Assembly: GCA_028532985.1 (NCBI GenBank) | Contig: JANCIK010000011.1 | Span: forward strand, 992,001-1,056,000 | DNA length: 64,000 nt | Reading direction: 5' to 3' | DNA from: Stropharia rugosoannulata | Taxonomy: Eukaryota > Basidiomycota > Agaricomycetes > Agaricales > Strophariaceae | Part shown: in pieces, positions 35,182-45,539 of the stretch | How positions within the stretch are numbered: the first letter of the stretch is position 1 | How the letters are laid out: every line of letters begins with the position of its first letter | Translations under genes and position numbers: made by a program | Notes under the pieces: generated by a model | What the model saw: the letters and a program-made list of their open reading frames with translations, nothing else | Told to the model about the DNA's origin: nothing | The model's database searches: none

Positions 35182-36457
35182 TTAAATACGAACCAACCAT
35201 CCCATGTAGAATATTTGCATCAAGGCCTCTAGAAACAGGAACACAATCCGACGACGACGAGCTGCTTGCGTAACAGTACCAGTCGCGTGGGTTGGAGCAG
35301 TTGATGCATCAGGCAAGATAACCGCGCGCAGGGACCGAAGCTGTACCATGCTCAGTGTTACAAACGTAAACGTAAATTCCATATGAGACAGCTCACCAGA
35401 AAGAATGCATTGGCTGCGAAAGCATACAAAAAAATAAGCGTCCACAAAAACCCTTTAAGCCCCAAAAATCCTGCCGTAAGGGTAAAAATAATCCTAAGCG
35501 GAGCTGTAAGCCATGATCAAGAACATAACGTGACACCATACCCAACAAACTTGTATCCACCATAAGCCATAAGTTCAACCATTTGCCCGGTCCCCGAAAT
35601 GTTGAGAATATAACACCCAAGCTTCACGAAAGCAAAGTCGAGCAACACGACAGCTGTCGCACGCGATGCCGATTCTCCAAGTACGAGAGGGGAGAAATGT
35701 TCAGCAATACCTGAATGTAGGGTGCTTAGAAGAATATAGGTGAAGATAGCCATAACTACGCCAAATTTAGTCCACAACGAATACGGTCATGCATTGAGGG
35801 ATCACCTGGAATGTAAAGATCGGGACTGTTTAGATCTTCTCTCGGTGGCAAATACTCGCCTTGTCCGCGCGGTCGACGGAAATACGATTTGTGCATCCAT
35901 GGAAATAATAGTAGACGCAGCTTATTGATTACATACGAATTAGAGACGTTGAAGTACGTCTTGATGTTATTCGCGGGTATAATAGTTCCAAACTATGCTC
36001 TGTTAACTAAAGGCAGGTAGTCAACGCGTGGAACACATACATTTCGTTGCACATATTCCTGGCCAGCAGCGACTGCGCTGTGACCTAGCTGCATTCCAAG
36101 CTGCGCCGTTGCACCATCCAAACCCCACGCTGTAAAATCCGGTCCTGGAATTTGTGGTCCTGTGCGTTGATGTGGGTGTTGCGGTTGCATTGGTTGGTGC
36201 ATATCCACGTCAGCCTGATAAGGTTGCATGGGTTGTTGCTGTACGTGTTGAAAAGGCGAAGTGTACGCTGGCACATGGGTGGAATATGCTTGCGTTGGCT
36301 GGGAACGTTGATTAGCGGGCCCCGGAGCTGGCGATGACGAAAATCGCTGATAGCCCTGCGGGGACGCTGGTGTTGACGGCGGCTCCGGAATGTATGCTGG
36401 GTGTGTTGGCACTGGGTGTCTCAAAGGCGGAGGAGAATGAGAGTTGAACTGGGACAT
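35182..36457 (-). CDS. YIF1: YIF1 family Golgi membrane protein
   Basis: Minus-strand exons: 36041-36457, 35806-35992, 35542-35755, 35397-35493, 35182-35340; 357 residues, in frame. YIF1 works with YIP1 in ER-to-Golgi vesicle traffic and sits in the membrane by its C-terminal helices. The N-terminal 104 residues are Pro/Gln/His-rich and disordered. The conserved core starts with AWGLDGATAQLGMQLGHSAV (about 110-129), then AAGQEYVQRN, the loop KTYFNVSNSYVINKLRLLLF, PWMHKS, LPPREDLNSPDLYIP, the helix MAIFTYILLSTLHSG, AYGGYKFVG, and FAANAFFLLRSLRAVILP near the end. The intron 35494-35541 was placed so that KFVG runs into IIFTLTAGF, as in the family; a nearer acceptor also exists. Only the tail of this gene is duplicated at 34570-34815. 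Confidence 0.93.
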
Positions 36458-37656
36458 TTCAAGAAATAAGTGGAGAATATTTTAAGTGGCGTGCCTCGTA
36501 GATGATGTATGAGCAGCTTGTGAGCTTGTTGTGAGCTGCGCGACGTGGAGGTCAATCTCGTGTAAATGCAACACGTACAAATAGCCTTCAAGTATCTTGC
36601 TCGGTAATATCCGTGCAATATCTTGTTTCTCGAATTATAACTTGATCCTAACCAATCCTAGACTCTGTAGACCAACACTGGCGGATTCAAGGCGGGTTAG
36701 TCGCAACATAGTCAACTCCAGTCTCCAGTTCACCTGCAAGTCTCGTGAGTCTTGAACTTGTTATTTGCTTAATACTTATTATGCGTTCTAAGAAAATTCG
36801 GAATAGTTGGAAAAGGCAGTTTACAATTTTAGTTGGAGTTCCCAGTCACAGACCCTCTCGATCTGATCCTGCCGGCGATGTCAACTCGGGCATGAAAAAC
36901 GAGTGAAAAATCTGAATCCCCCCTCCAAGTTGGCAGCGTGAAGAGTTGGTGACGATGCTTGGAAGAGGCTGCCCTCAGGTATCTGAAGGTATATCATGCC
37001 ATTAGCTGTATTTATTACAAAGTTCGCGAATCGGTGTCCAAAGGTGTCCACCTGGAAAACCAAACTGTGACTGGGACGAAGTTTTAGATGAATCTGGAGA
37101 ACCCGAATTCGTTGTTCGCGATCAGGCCTCAGGATCGTCGCGCGTTTACAATTACCTCGCGTATTATGGTCATAGCTTCCCAAATCATAAGATAATTCTG
37201 GCCCACAGTCACAGACAAAAAGGGTATGTGTCAGTACGATAAGTATGTATACATGCTATTAAGGCCGCGTCTGCCTCTAGTCCGACGGCAGTATGTTGAG
37301 GTAGATGCAGGAGGAGCAACTTAGGATGAAATTTTGAAGAAGCAAAACGAGGTGATCAAGTCCTACGCTATAGGAGATTGTCTATGATCAGATTTGCAAG
37401 AGCACTCATATATGCTTTCTCTTGAATTCCGACTTATCATATGATTGTGCGGTCCTGTGGAATGGGTGGTAGTAGATTGCTGCATGGTAGAGTTGACAGG
37501 AGGTGACTTTTATGAAGGAACAGTGAGAGTTGGAAAATCTATTGCAAAATTCTACTCACTGATGCAAAAACGATTGCGCTGTTAGCAGAATTCGGGGTGG
37601 TAAGAGGTGTTGCTATTGCTGCGGCTGGGTTAGTATGCTCACGTATAATGGTTCTT
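36458..37656. other. intergenic region upstream of YIF1
   Basis: YIF1 promoter side, then sequence without a supported gene. A minus-strand open frame at 36881-37183 (100 codons) shows no family pattern or splice support. Confidence 0.5.
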
Positions 37657-38940
37657 TCACTTACGATTAGCCCGGTCCCCGGGGCAGTTCGCAGGGAATT
37701 GCAAAGAATCCGTCACAACAATATGTGATTGAGATGAGTATAGTCTATCCCGGGTTAGGAGAGTGAAAAGCATAGTCAACGTATACACTCGACCGAGGAA
37801 GAACCCAAAACAAGCGGATACTACATTCCTTGTCAGAGGGATTTCAAACGGAGGCATGGTTACTTACAATTTCCATAAGGACTGGTTGAATAAGCTATGA
37901 TGGTAGCAATTGCCACCGCTGACGTCGCTGAGCCTGTCAGTATCGCTATGGCGCACAAGCGCCTAATTAATCTATGGACGATTGGGTTAGTATTTGTGAA
38001 TGATTGATGACAAATTCGGACTGACGATCTGGTATGCAGATTGAACGTTGGGGTTGACAGTAGCTTGCATAACAGAGCAGCAGTAATAGCGAGGTCGGCA
38101 GCAACAGTGGTCCCCAGGCTGGCCCTGTACGAATAACTCAGACAGGGTTAAAGTATGCTCAAAGGGAATTCTGACTTGTATGCAATTGCAACCGTGTCGT
38201 GGTCGTTGCTTATGTTGAAGTGTGCTTTTGCAGTCATTCCACCGAGAAAAACGTTCGCCACAAACTTTAGAAGGATCACCAGAACAGTTGAGATGCAGAT
38301 GTTGAGTTCGGGGGGACATAACTCGCCGATGACACCATCAAAGTGAAGATAATTCCAACGATAATATAATTAGAGGATCTGGAACCCAAGTGTTAGTAGG
38401 TGAACGTGCACAGTGGTAATGTCACTCACAACCGATAATACCGGTAAACCATAAAACATTGAACGATGAATTCTGTTAATGCTCCGCATATAATCCACAC
38501 CACAATTGTCCAATGGTCGACTACGGGACCGTCATATCCAGCTTCAAAAGTAGTGAATGCGTTATAATGTGATGATAATGTGCTCTACCTACAGCAACTC
38601 TTTAAAACAATCTGAAAAAATGAGCATACCGGTAAGTGAAAGGAATCAAGTTGGCGGGTCATCAACGTACAATAAATGCATTCGCAGACGAGGCGAACGA
38701 CCCGACCGTATCAACTGCTACACTGAGAGCTACGGCCCCACTGATGATCCTTAGGTCCCGCCTTGACCTCTCAGAGGCGAAATAGAAATAGCACCCCAGG
38801 AGCTCTATTCCGTAGAGCATGAGGTTGATGTACGTTCCTATAAGCTTTGATCTAGGCGAAACATTATTAGTAGCCACAGGTACAGATCTCCAATGAACAT
38901 ACATGTATCTCAGTTTGATGTCAAAATCAGGAGCCGACAT
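37657..38940 (-). CDS. multi-spanning membrane protein, DUF6534-like
   Basis: Minus-strand exons: 38903-38940, 38671-38851, 38593-38611, 38430-38541, 38336-38378, 38176-38264, 38026-38124, 37868-37971, 37657-37820; 282 residues, every junction in frame. It follows the DUF6534 pattern: KLIGTYINLMLYGIELLGCY as first helix, DHWTIVVWIICGALTEFIVQ, the R-Y-Y-R turn, SLGTTVAADLAITAALL, then the diagnostic block HTRSLIRRLCAIAILTGSAT and FFLGRVYTLTML near the C-terminus. Exon 3 is only 19 nt and is the least certain piece. A longer in-frame start at 39048 exists; I chose MSAPDFDIK because family members have short N-termini. Function unknown; these proteins are abundant in mushrooms. Confidence 0.76.
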
Positions 38941-40035
38941 GACTGCGACTGTCGTGGTTGCCGTGGTCAGACCCGAAAGCCCAACAAGGAAAAGGTCTCT
39001 GAAACTTAGTTGGAGATCGACAAGCTGCGTAATCACTTCCATGATCACGGAAGTATATAGGCCAGATGGTGACAGCCTTCAGGTGACAGGAGGCTTGAAT
39101 GGCTTCGGGCAATGCTCATCGATGATGTATGGTGATGGTGTACTTGTAGGATACGGTGATGACAGATTCTTGTCCATTTATAGTGATGGACGTGATATGC
39201 GCCCATATACTTACATCGTCTCTTTCTCCCAATTTCGGATGGTCCCTGGGACCATCCACTCTGTATGGACAGAGGCATGTTTCCTTTTTCCAAAAAAAAT
39301 AAAAATAAAATAAACTTTCTAAATTATGCAAATTAATGGGAAAGGTTAGTGCCGCAGTGCAGTCTAAGTGTGACACCGCGGAAACCTCGAAAATCTTCAC
39401 AAAACCTCGCATAATCTCAATGTGGGATTTTTTTGGGTTGCTCCTTCCCCAAAGTTGGGGGAGAAGAGCTCTCTAATTTCACATCGCAGAACAACTTACC
39501 AAGACTAATGAACATAAAACTGTAGCAAGACCGCGCTGGTGACATTGTTAATATTGTATTTATCTTGTTTATCCCTTAGTATATTAAATTCTAATGTTGG
39601 TAAGATACCAGGCTGCAGATCCAAGTCTTAAAAGGAATACATCTTGTGTAAATCAATTTGAAGAAACTTGCAGTCGCCGCACCGAGAATGAATGAATCCG
39701 CCCCTTATCAGAGAGGATTCAACAGCGGTCAATTGAAGGTGCAGTTGATTTTGCCCTGATATTTTCAACTCAAGGCAGTGCTAACACCGCACCATGCGCG
39801 GCAAAATCACCTGGCCCAAATCTATTGACAATAATGAAATTCTACGGCCCTACACACGCACTCTAAACAACTATCCTCCTATTATATACATTAGGCAAGC
39901 CACGATACGTGGAAGCGAAGAGGTGACTACTATGAGTCGGGTAATATAAGATACATTGTTCATATCGTCCATCTTACCCGCACGGGATGAGTTGTGCGAG
40001 TCTAGCGTCCATATTTATTGTTGTCTCCTACGTTA
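38941..40035. other. intergenic region
   Basis: No gene supported. A GC-rich imperfect hairpin lies at about 39439-39470 (CTTCCCCAA, two bases, TTGGGGGAG as core), with AT-rich DNA around it. Confidence 0.5.
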
Positions 40036-40745
40036 TCATAGTCTAGGAGCAGGCACATTTTCGGTGCCAGGGATTGATAACTGGGACGGGGCAGCGCTGC
40101 GGGTAGTGACAGTGTGGTATCGGGCCATCTCGTTTTCCTTCTTCTCGTATCCGCACTTCTTATAGAATGCTGCAACATCCGGTAAGAATGATGAAACGGT
40201 CGTATGCAACAGGTGATTACGTACGTATATTCTCGTCGCTGCAGTTCAAGATGGTCTTGTAGCAGCCCGTCTTCTCACTGATCGCCGTTAGCGCCTGGAT
40301 GACACGTAGACCGAGCTTGCGTCCCTGCATGCTTTTGTCCACAGCAATATCCTCGATGTGGCCCACACGGCCGAGGTTTCGGGTGAATTTCTGCTCCATG
40401 AATATCGAGCCCACGCCCACAATACGGTCTGTCTCACGCGAGACAATAACAACAGTGAAGTATGTGTTGGGGCACGAGCGGAGCGTCTCGAAGGCTTGGT
40501 GGTACTGTTCATCCGTGAGGTCAGGGGTAGATGTAAGGACTGAGAGGACTGAGAGATGAGAGCGAGAGCGGTCGGATTTCGCAAGGGGCCTCATCTAAAA
40601 TTGGTTTGTACGTCAGTTGGGCCGCATAGCACGAAAGAACAAGGCGTACGTGGAGGTCGGCACCAAGCTGTGATTTGACGTCTGCGGGAATCAGGCTAGG
40701 AGAGAAGAGAAGGTCGAGTTCCGAGTCGGGAGTGAATGAAGGCAT
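40036..40745 (-). CDS. GNA1: glucosamine-6-phosphate N-acetyltransferase (GNA1-like)
   Basis: Minus-strand exons: 40650-40745, 40225-40594, 40036-40169; 199 residues, in frame. A GNAT-fold enzyme that acetylates glucosamine-6-phosphate from acetyl-CoA, a step to UDP-GlcNAc and chitin, in the cytosol. Marks: N-terminal LLFSPSLIP, MRPLAKSD, the strand IVGVGSIFMEQKF, GRVGHIEDIAVDKSMQGRKL with the acetyl-CoA loop Q-G-R-K-L-G, and CSDENI joined to PFYKKCGYEKKENEMARYH across the last intron, matching the family's NVPFYEKCGF. The C-terminus is about 25 residues longer than the fold needs. The last intron's donor (GTACGT at 40219-40224) was chosen because it produces the family Pro-Phe-Tyr. Confidence 0.9.
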
Positions 40746-41518
40746 TGTAAGTCGTAAAAAACCGAGAATGAGTCTATGGAGCAGGAGGTTGGTGGTGGTG
40801 GTTGACAGGAGGCTACCGTTGCCCGAATTGGGTATTTATTTAGTTGTAGCACTGCCACAGGGCGCTGAAACTCCTCCACTGACGCCGAGCGCCCCACCGC
40901 GGTAAGCGATGGCTAAGCACAAGCGACCGCTAAGCTGAGAGGCTGTTTTCGCATTGCTTTAAGCTCGTTCATAATTCTCTCCGACTGCGTACACAAAGGT
41001 TGCACAAAGGTCAGCAAACACCAAATGGACAACTTGTGGTTGGTTTGAGGTAATTCCCAAATAGTCTAAGTCTATCCCACATGGAATAATCAACAATATG
41101 TAACTTACTCACGCCACTAGTCCCTCTCAATGGAATGTTGACCAGGAGACGATTGTGAGAGACTTCGAGAAGAGTTAATTATAACATCATCAAGTCAAAT
41201 TGACAGGCACTTCTCGGAGGATATGTGGCCGAGCATAAACATACAAGATCTTGTTGAATTAGAAAATAAGCGATGATATGAACCAAATAATAGAATTGTA
41301 TGGCAAAGACCTCGAATTACTAGCCAGCTCGCGCGGGCAGCCCCAGTTTAAATGCAAAAAAAAAAAAAAAAGATTTATAGATGATTCAGAAAAAGAAAAG
41401 AAAGAACATAAAATCCCGTGCTGTGCATATAGACGTCTAGGGATGTAATAAATACGTATAAATTGTCTTCTAGATGCAATCTCCCAGGACATGTAAATGG
41501 GTATCAGAAGTGGTAGTC
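40746..41518. other. intergenic region
   Basis: Promoter side of the GNA1-like gene and 3' flank of the FSP1-like gene. Contains a run of 16 A at 41356-41371. No gene. Confidence 0.55.
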
Positions 41519-42870
41519 TCAGGCCATTCCCAAAGACTTCTTCGCCATGTCCACCATCAGCGTTTTCGACTTGAGCGTGGCCGACAGCCAGTTTCCGACC
41601 ACGATTCCCCAGAGTATACCAAAGTAACCGGTACCACCGTTCTAACGGGTCAATGGTCAATTATTGACCAGTAAATAATGCAAAATATGGTCAACTAACC
41701 TTGCCATTTGTCACGATGATCATTTCCGCGGAGCCCTTGTACAGTGTCAACGCTTTCTTGTTGAGACCCAACAGTGACAAGACATTTTGTGCAATGACAG
41801 CTGCATGGTTAGGCGCCTTCGCGGCTTGTTTCTGCTCGTCCCATTCGATAGCATCGCCGCCGGCGAATATCCGTGGGTGGCCGACGACTTGGAGAGTGGG
41901 GGTGACCTTCAGGGCGCCAGAAGAGGATAATGCACCAGTCAGCGATTCTGCGAACTTGGTATTGGGGCGCGCGCCCCGTGCAGACACCTAGCTTGTTTGA
42001 GAAATGGGAAGACTAAATGGGGATATTTGACGTACCACAAGGTCAGCTGGGATAGACTTGCCGTGACGCGTGGTGATAGAACCATTGTTTATGGTCATGT
42101 CGTCCACGTAGTCCCCAAGTACGAGGTTGATGTCACGCGCCTGATATTGCTTCGCCGTATAACTCCTGTAGCTATCTTTGTATGCTTTGTTCAACACCTG
42201 AGAGGGACCATGAACGATGGTGACATTTTTGCTCTGGTATGGAAGACATCAGCAATGCATTCAGATTGTGGCAGGTAGAGAAACATACCCCTCCGAGATC
42301 CTTGATCTCTCCGGCGAGTTCTGTTATTCGATCAAGGTCAGGGCTCAGCAGTAAAAGAAAATAAACCAAGAATTAAAACTCGCCTAGACCAACCGCCCCC
42401 GCTCCGACGATGACAATATTTTGGGCTTCCGCAAAGCGACTTCTCCAAGAATTGACGGCGTCCGAAATCTCTGCCTTGGTTCCGCTTGGCAGCGCAAATG
42501 GCCCGTCCCATATCGAGCCAGGTGCCAGGACCAGGGCGGAGTATTCAACCTTCTCGCCGTTATCGAGCACCAAATATCCGCCTTGATTTTCTTGCTCGAC
42601 AATCGAGGTCACAGAGCCTATTATTAATTTTTTGTTGCCCGTGTTGTATTTACTTTCTGTCAGGGGCATGAAGACCGAGTCTTCGAGCTTCCCGTCTGTG
42701 GTGACGACCATGCGGATCGATGCTGGGAGATATGTGAAGTACGGCCTGTCGGTGACAAGGACAAGGTCGTGGGTTTTCGCGTCCAGTTTAGCAGAGAGGG
42801 CGTTCCAAGTGTTGAGCCCGACGCATCCACCTCCAACGATGACGACATTATGTTTGTTAGAAGAAGGCAT
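41519..42870 (-). CDS. AIFM2/FSP1-like FAD-dependent NAD(P)H oxidoreductase
   Basis: Minus-strand exons: 42384-42870, 42289-42320, 42036-42233, 41700-41987, 41519-41641; 375 residues, in frame. Pyridine-nucleotide-disulphide-oxidoreductase fold: FAD-binding VIVGGGCVGL (10-19), SALVLAPGS, second nucleotide site IVIVGAGAVGLELAGE (152-167), KNVTIVHGP, ADLVVVSARGARPNT, and the FAD end HPRIFAGGDAIEW. This fits the AIFM2/FSP1-like (AMID) group, which reduces quinones with NAD(P)H; some members are mitochondrial or lipid-droplet associated. No membrane anchor or targeting peptide is obvious. The first intron has a GC donor (AG|GCGAGT, 42321-42383); it is required to make GAVGLELAGE. The promoter directly abuts the 10.3-kb tandem repeat. 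Confidence 0.91.
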
Positions 42871-42932
42871 GGTGAATGAGAGTTATAGAAAGGGAATAGG
42901 ACGAACGTTATTGCTTATATGAGAGACGCGCA

Positions 42933-42940
42933 TATTTATA
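42933..42940 (-). promoter_or_regulatory. TATA-like box of the FSP1-like gene at the repeat border
   Basis: Read on the minus strand this is TATAAATA, about 63 bases before the start codon at 42870. The surrounding 40 bases resemble the junction between repeat units (53232-53275), where the TATA-like core is altered. Confidence 0.5.
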
Positions 42941-42998
42941 TGGCCAAGGCGACATCTGGCCAACATTGAGGTTAAATTAAGTTTGGCACTCCTCGCGT

Positions 42999-43267
42999 AG
43001 ATCGCGCTCGCAGCTGACAAATTCAGGTGCAAATTCTGCGGGAAACGTTTCGATGCAGCAATGACTCAGCACTTCTATGACATTCGTTTCCTTCTGCGGA
43101 AGGACTTTGGCATTGAATCAACATTGAATGTAACGTGTTCTGACAAGTCTTCATGTACTCTATCTCCTCGAGGCGTGTCGACATTCCTACGTTTACCATT
43201 ACTAAGTCTTTCTGTATTTTTAGTTTTTACAAAGCCAACCCTTCGTAAATGGCAAGTATTGGACTAA
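42999..43267 (+). other. open fragment with a Cys-x2-Cys zinc-finger-like start
   Basis: An open stretch without its own ATG at the left end. It begins KFRCKFCGKRFDAAMTQHF: two Cys spaced as in a C2H2 finger and one His at the expected distance, but no second His follows. It could be a gene remnant at the start of each unit. Same frame at 53314-53582 and 63647-63915. No function assigned. Confidence 0.3.
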
Positions 43268-43895
43268 TAACACTTGAAGTAATGCTTCCAGACAAATGTG
43301 TCCGCCGTAACTATTCAGTAGCTCGTAAGCGAAGATGTTGACTCTTCTCAGTGGGTCGCCTCTAAGACTCAGACTGGTGCTACATGTCAGTTTGGCGTAC
43401 AAGTTATTACAAACTAGTTCAATCAAAGCCACCCGTAAGAATAAGTTCGCACAGATCTTCCAACCAGTTATACTCCGTAAAATATTAACGTAGTAGATCT
43501 CAAGTAGTTGATCATGTAACCAGTAAAGCCTTGAGCTTGACCTCCCCAAACCTTCCTCTGAAAATTAGTGATTTATTACCCTATCGGTATTGTTACTCAG
43601 CGTATACTATTATCCACTAGACTCGCGACCATACCCTATGCGTACAAAGGAGATGCCGAGTGGCATCACTGAGTTTCAAATCGGCTGCAACCTTGGTAAC
43701 TATTGGTTCATTCCGATTATTGCTTTCCCATATCCTACTACTAATTTTCGGACTTGTATAACGAGTTTGCTGTCTATGTAGTGCCGTCGGAGTTGTTATT
43801 TTGAGCGTCCGCAAGCCAATATTTTCAACTTCTCACGCAACTCTTGCATTCTTTCGAAAACATCCGCTCTTCAATCAGTGCAACTAACAGCAGGA

Positions 43896-44802
43896 ATGGA
43901 TCCACCAACAACAGCTAGTGACGTTTTCGACACTAGTACGGACACCTGCAATCAACGAGGTCAACGATACACCCCAAATATCCCAGCAGAGATTTGGATT
44001 ACCATCATCCAAGAGGCGATATGCTTCCCTCGACACATTCTTTATCCTGATATGCTAGGATTAACAGTAGGGCTACCTTCCTCGATTATTCTAAGAGACC
44101 AACGTCAATCAGTGAAAAAATCTATGGTATGTACATCAATCTTTTGCCCGGTGCCTGGCGCTCAAGAATATGTAGGCAACAAGGAGCCATCTCTGCAGAG
44201 TAAACAAGTCGTGGCATATCTGGACAGCGCCTTTTCTTTATGAGTACATTATTCTTGAAAAGAATATGCAACCATCTACTGCTCTGGAACTGATGGCACG
44301 AGCGCGGGCCTCTCTGGCGTCCTGTGCGTCACCTCCAGCACTTGGCTCAGCAACGCAGCGGTTGGATGTCAACACATATATATCCAAAGACATGGACCAT
44401 GATAAATTTTTTAACGACCTTGCTGATTTGCTATCTCACCTAACCAGCCTTCGGGTCCTGACTTTTTCTCTTAGCAAGACGTTTCGTGAAAACCCAAGGC
44501 TACCTGCAGTTGTTGTTGAATCACTCAAGTGTCACAAGTCGCTCAAAGTGTTGCACTGGTACACGTACCCCTACTTTCCAATAGTGGATGTGCCCCAGTT
44601 CTTAACAGACTACTCCAGCCTCGAATCCATAAACACGTTCACAGCGCTACCTTCAGACTCTCAGGTAATAGATGGAAGTCTTGATTCACTAAAAGTGATT
44701 CATGTGCATGAAAGAGGCTTTGGAGATAGGATACAAGCGACACAGCCTCGGGTATGGAACAGATGCTACACTACTCGGCTGTCATTGCTTGGCATCATCT
44801 AA
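43896..44802 (+). CDS. F-box domain protein (repeat copy 1)
   Basis: Exons 43896-44126 and 44176-44802 with a 49-nt intron; 285 residues. The F-box begins in exon 1 (NIPAEIWITIIQEAICFPR) and is completed across the intron by LCRVNKSWHIWTAPFLYEYI, the pattern of basidiomycete F-box proteins (start P-E-I-W, later V-x-K-S-W then P-x-L-Y-E). A leucine-rich part follows (LSHLTSLRVLTFSL, SLKVLHW, SSLESI, LDSLKVIHV). Such proteins recruit targets to SCF ubiquitin ligases through SKP1. Start: first ATG in frame. The family is usually longer, so further exons may lie after 44750, where a GTATGG could be a donor. The gene is near the left end of the unit and is disrupted in copy 2. Confidence 0.75.
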
Positions 44803-45128
44803 CCCGTGTATGGCAAGAAAACTGCCAAAAAAGGGTTAGATCGTTGAAAATCACTCAAGTTTTACACTCTTTCCTGCTGCGTACCGACAGCACTTCTCCC
44901 CGCCCGAAGGCCAGGTATTTGTGTGAAAAAGAACGGAAGCACGTACCTCCTGTTTGAGCATGGATACCGAGAACGGCTAACTGGGGCTGTAGGACGGCTG
45001 ACTTCGGGAACCACAGTACGTGCTCTGGCAGGTGCCACTTCTTGTGTTGACGTGCGTGCAGTGCTGTGGTCTGCGTCAGTTCAGAAGCATGCATACACTG
45101 TGAATGTTACTCACAAGTGCTATGGCTC

Positions 45129-45248
45129 ATGAAGACAAGGGGGTGCAGGTCGTAGTCCTGGCATGATACAGGTAAGTGTCAAGTCTCATAACCATGATTC
45201 ATGAAGACAAGGGGGTGCGAGTCGTAGTGCTGGCATGACACAAGTAAG
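45129..45248 (+). repeat. short direct repeat of about 48 bp, two copies
   Basis: ATGAAGACAAGGGGGTGC followed by a conserved GTCGTAGT.CTGGCATGA.AC segment occurs at 45129-45178 and again at 45201-45248. Both end in AGGTAAG or AAGTAAG. Present also in copy 2 at 55457-55576. Confidence 0.8.
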
Positions 45249-45539
45249 AATCAGGTCAGAGTTCCCGCTCAACTAACAAGATTCAGACTCAGTCCTCTGC
45301 GGGACCCACGCTCAAAAATCACACCATTCTCGTAGCGCGGATATTACATATATTTCACATTCTGTCTACGGAGAATGAATGGTGTTTGTTGTTTTACTAA
45401 AATATACTATGAATGAAATAGAAGGTGGATACGCATGAGTTTGGGCACGGCAAGTCATTTACAGGGCATCCATACATCAAATTTGGTTGACAGTACATCA
45501 TACACACTTGTACAACATATGGGATGGATAGTGACGTGG

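Noticed and set aside
39439..39470. Rho-independent-type terminator
   Set aside because: The GC hairpin is imperfect and this is a eukaryotic genome; recorded only as a hairpin in intergenic DNA.
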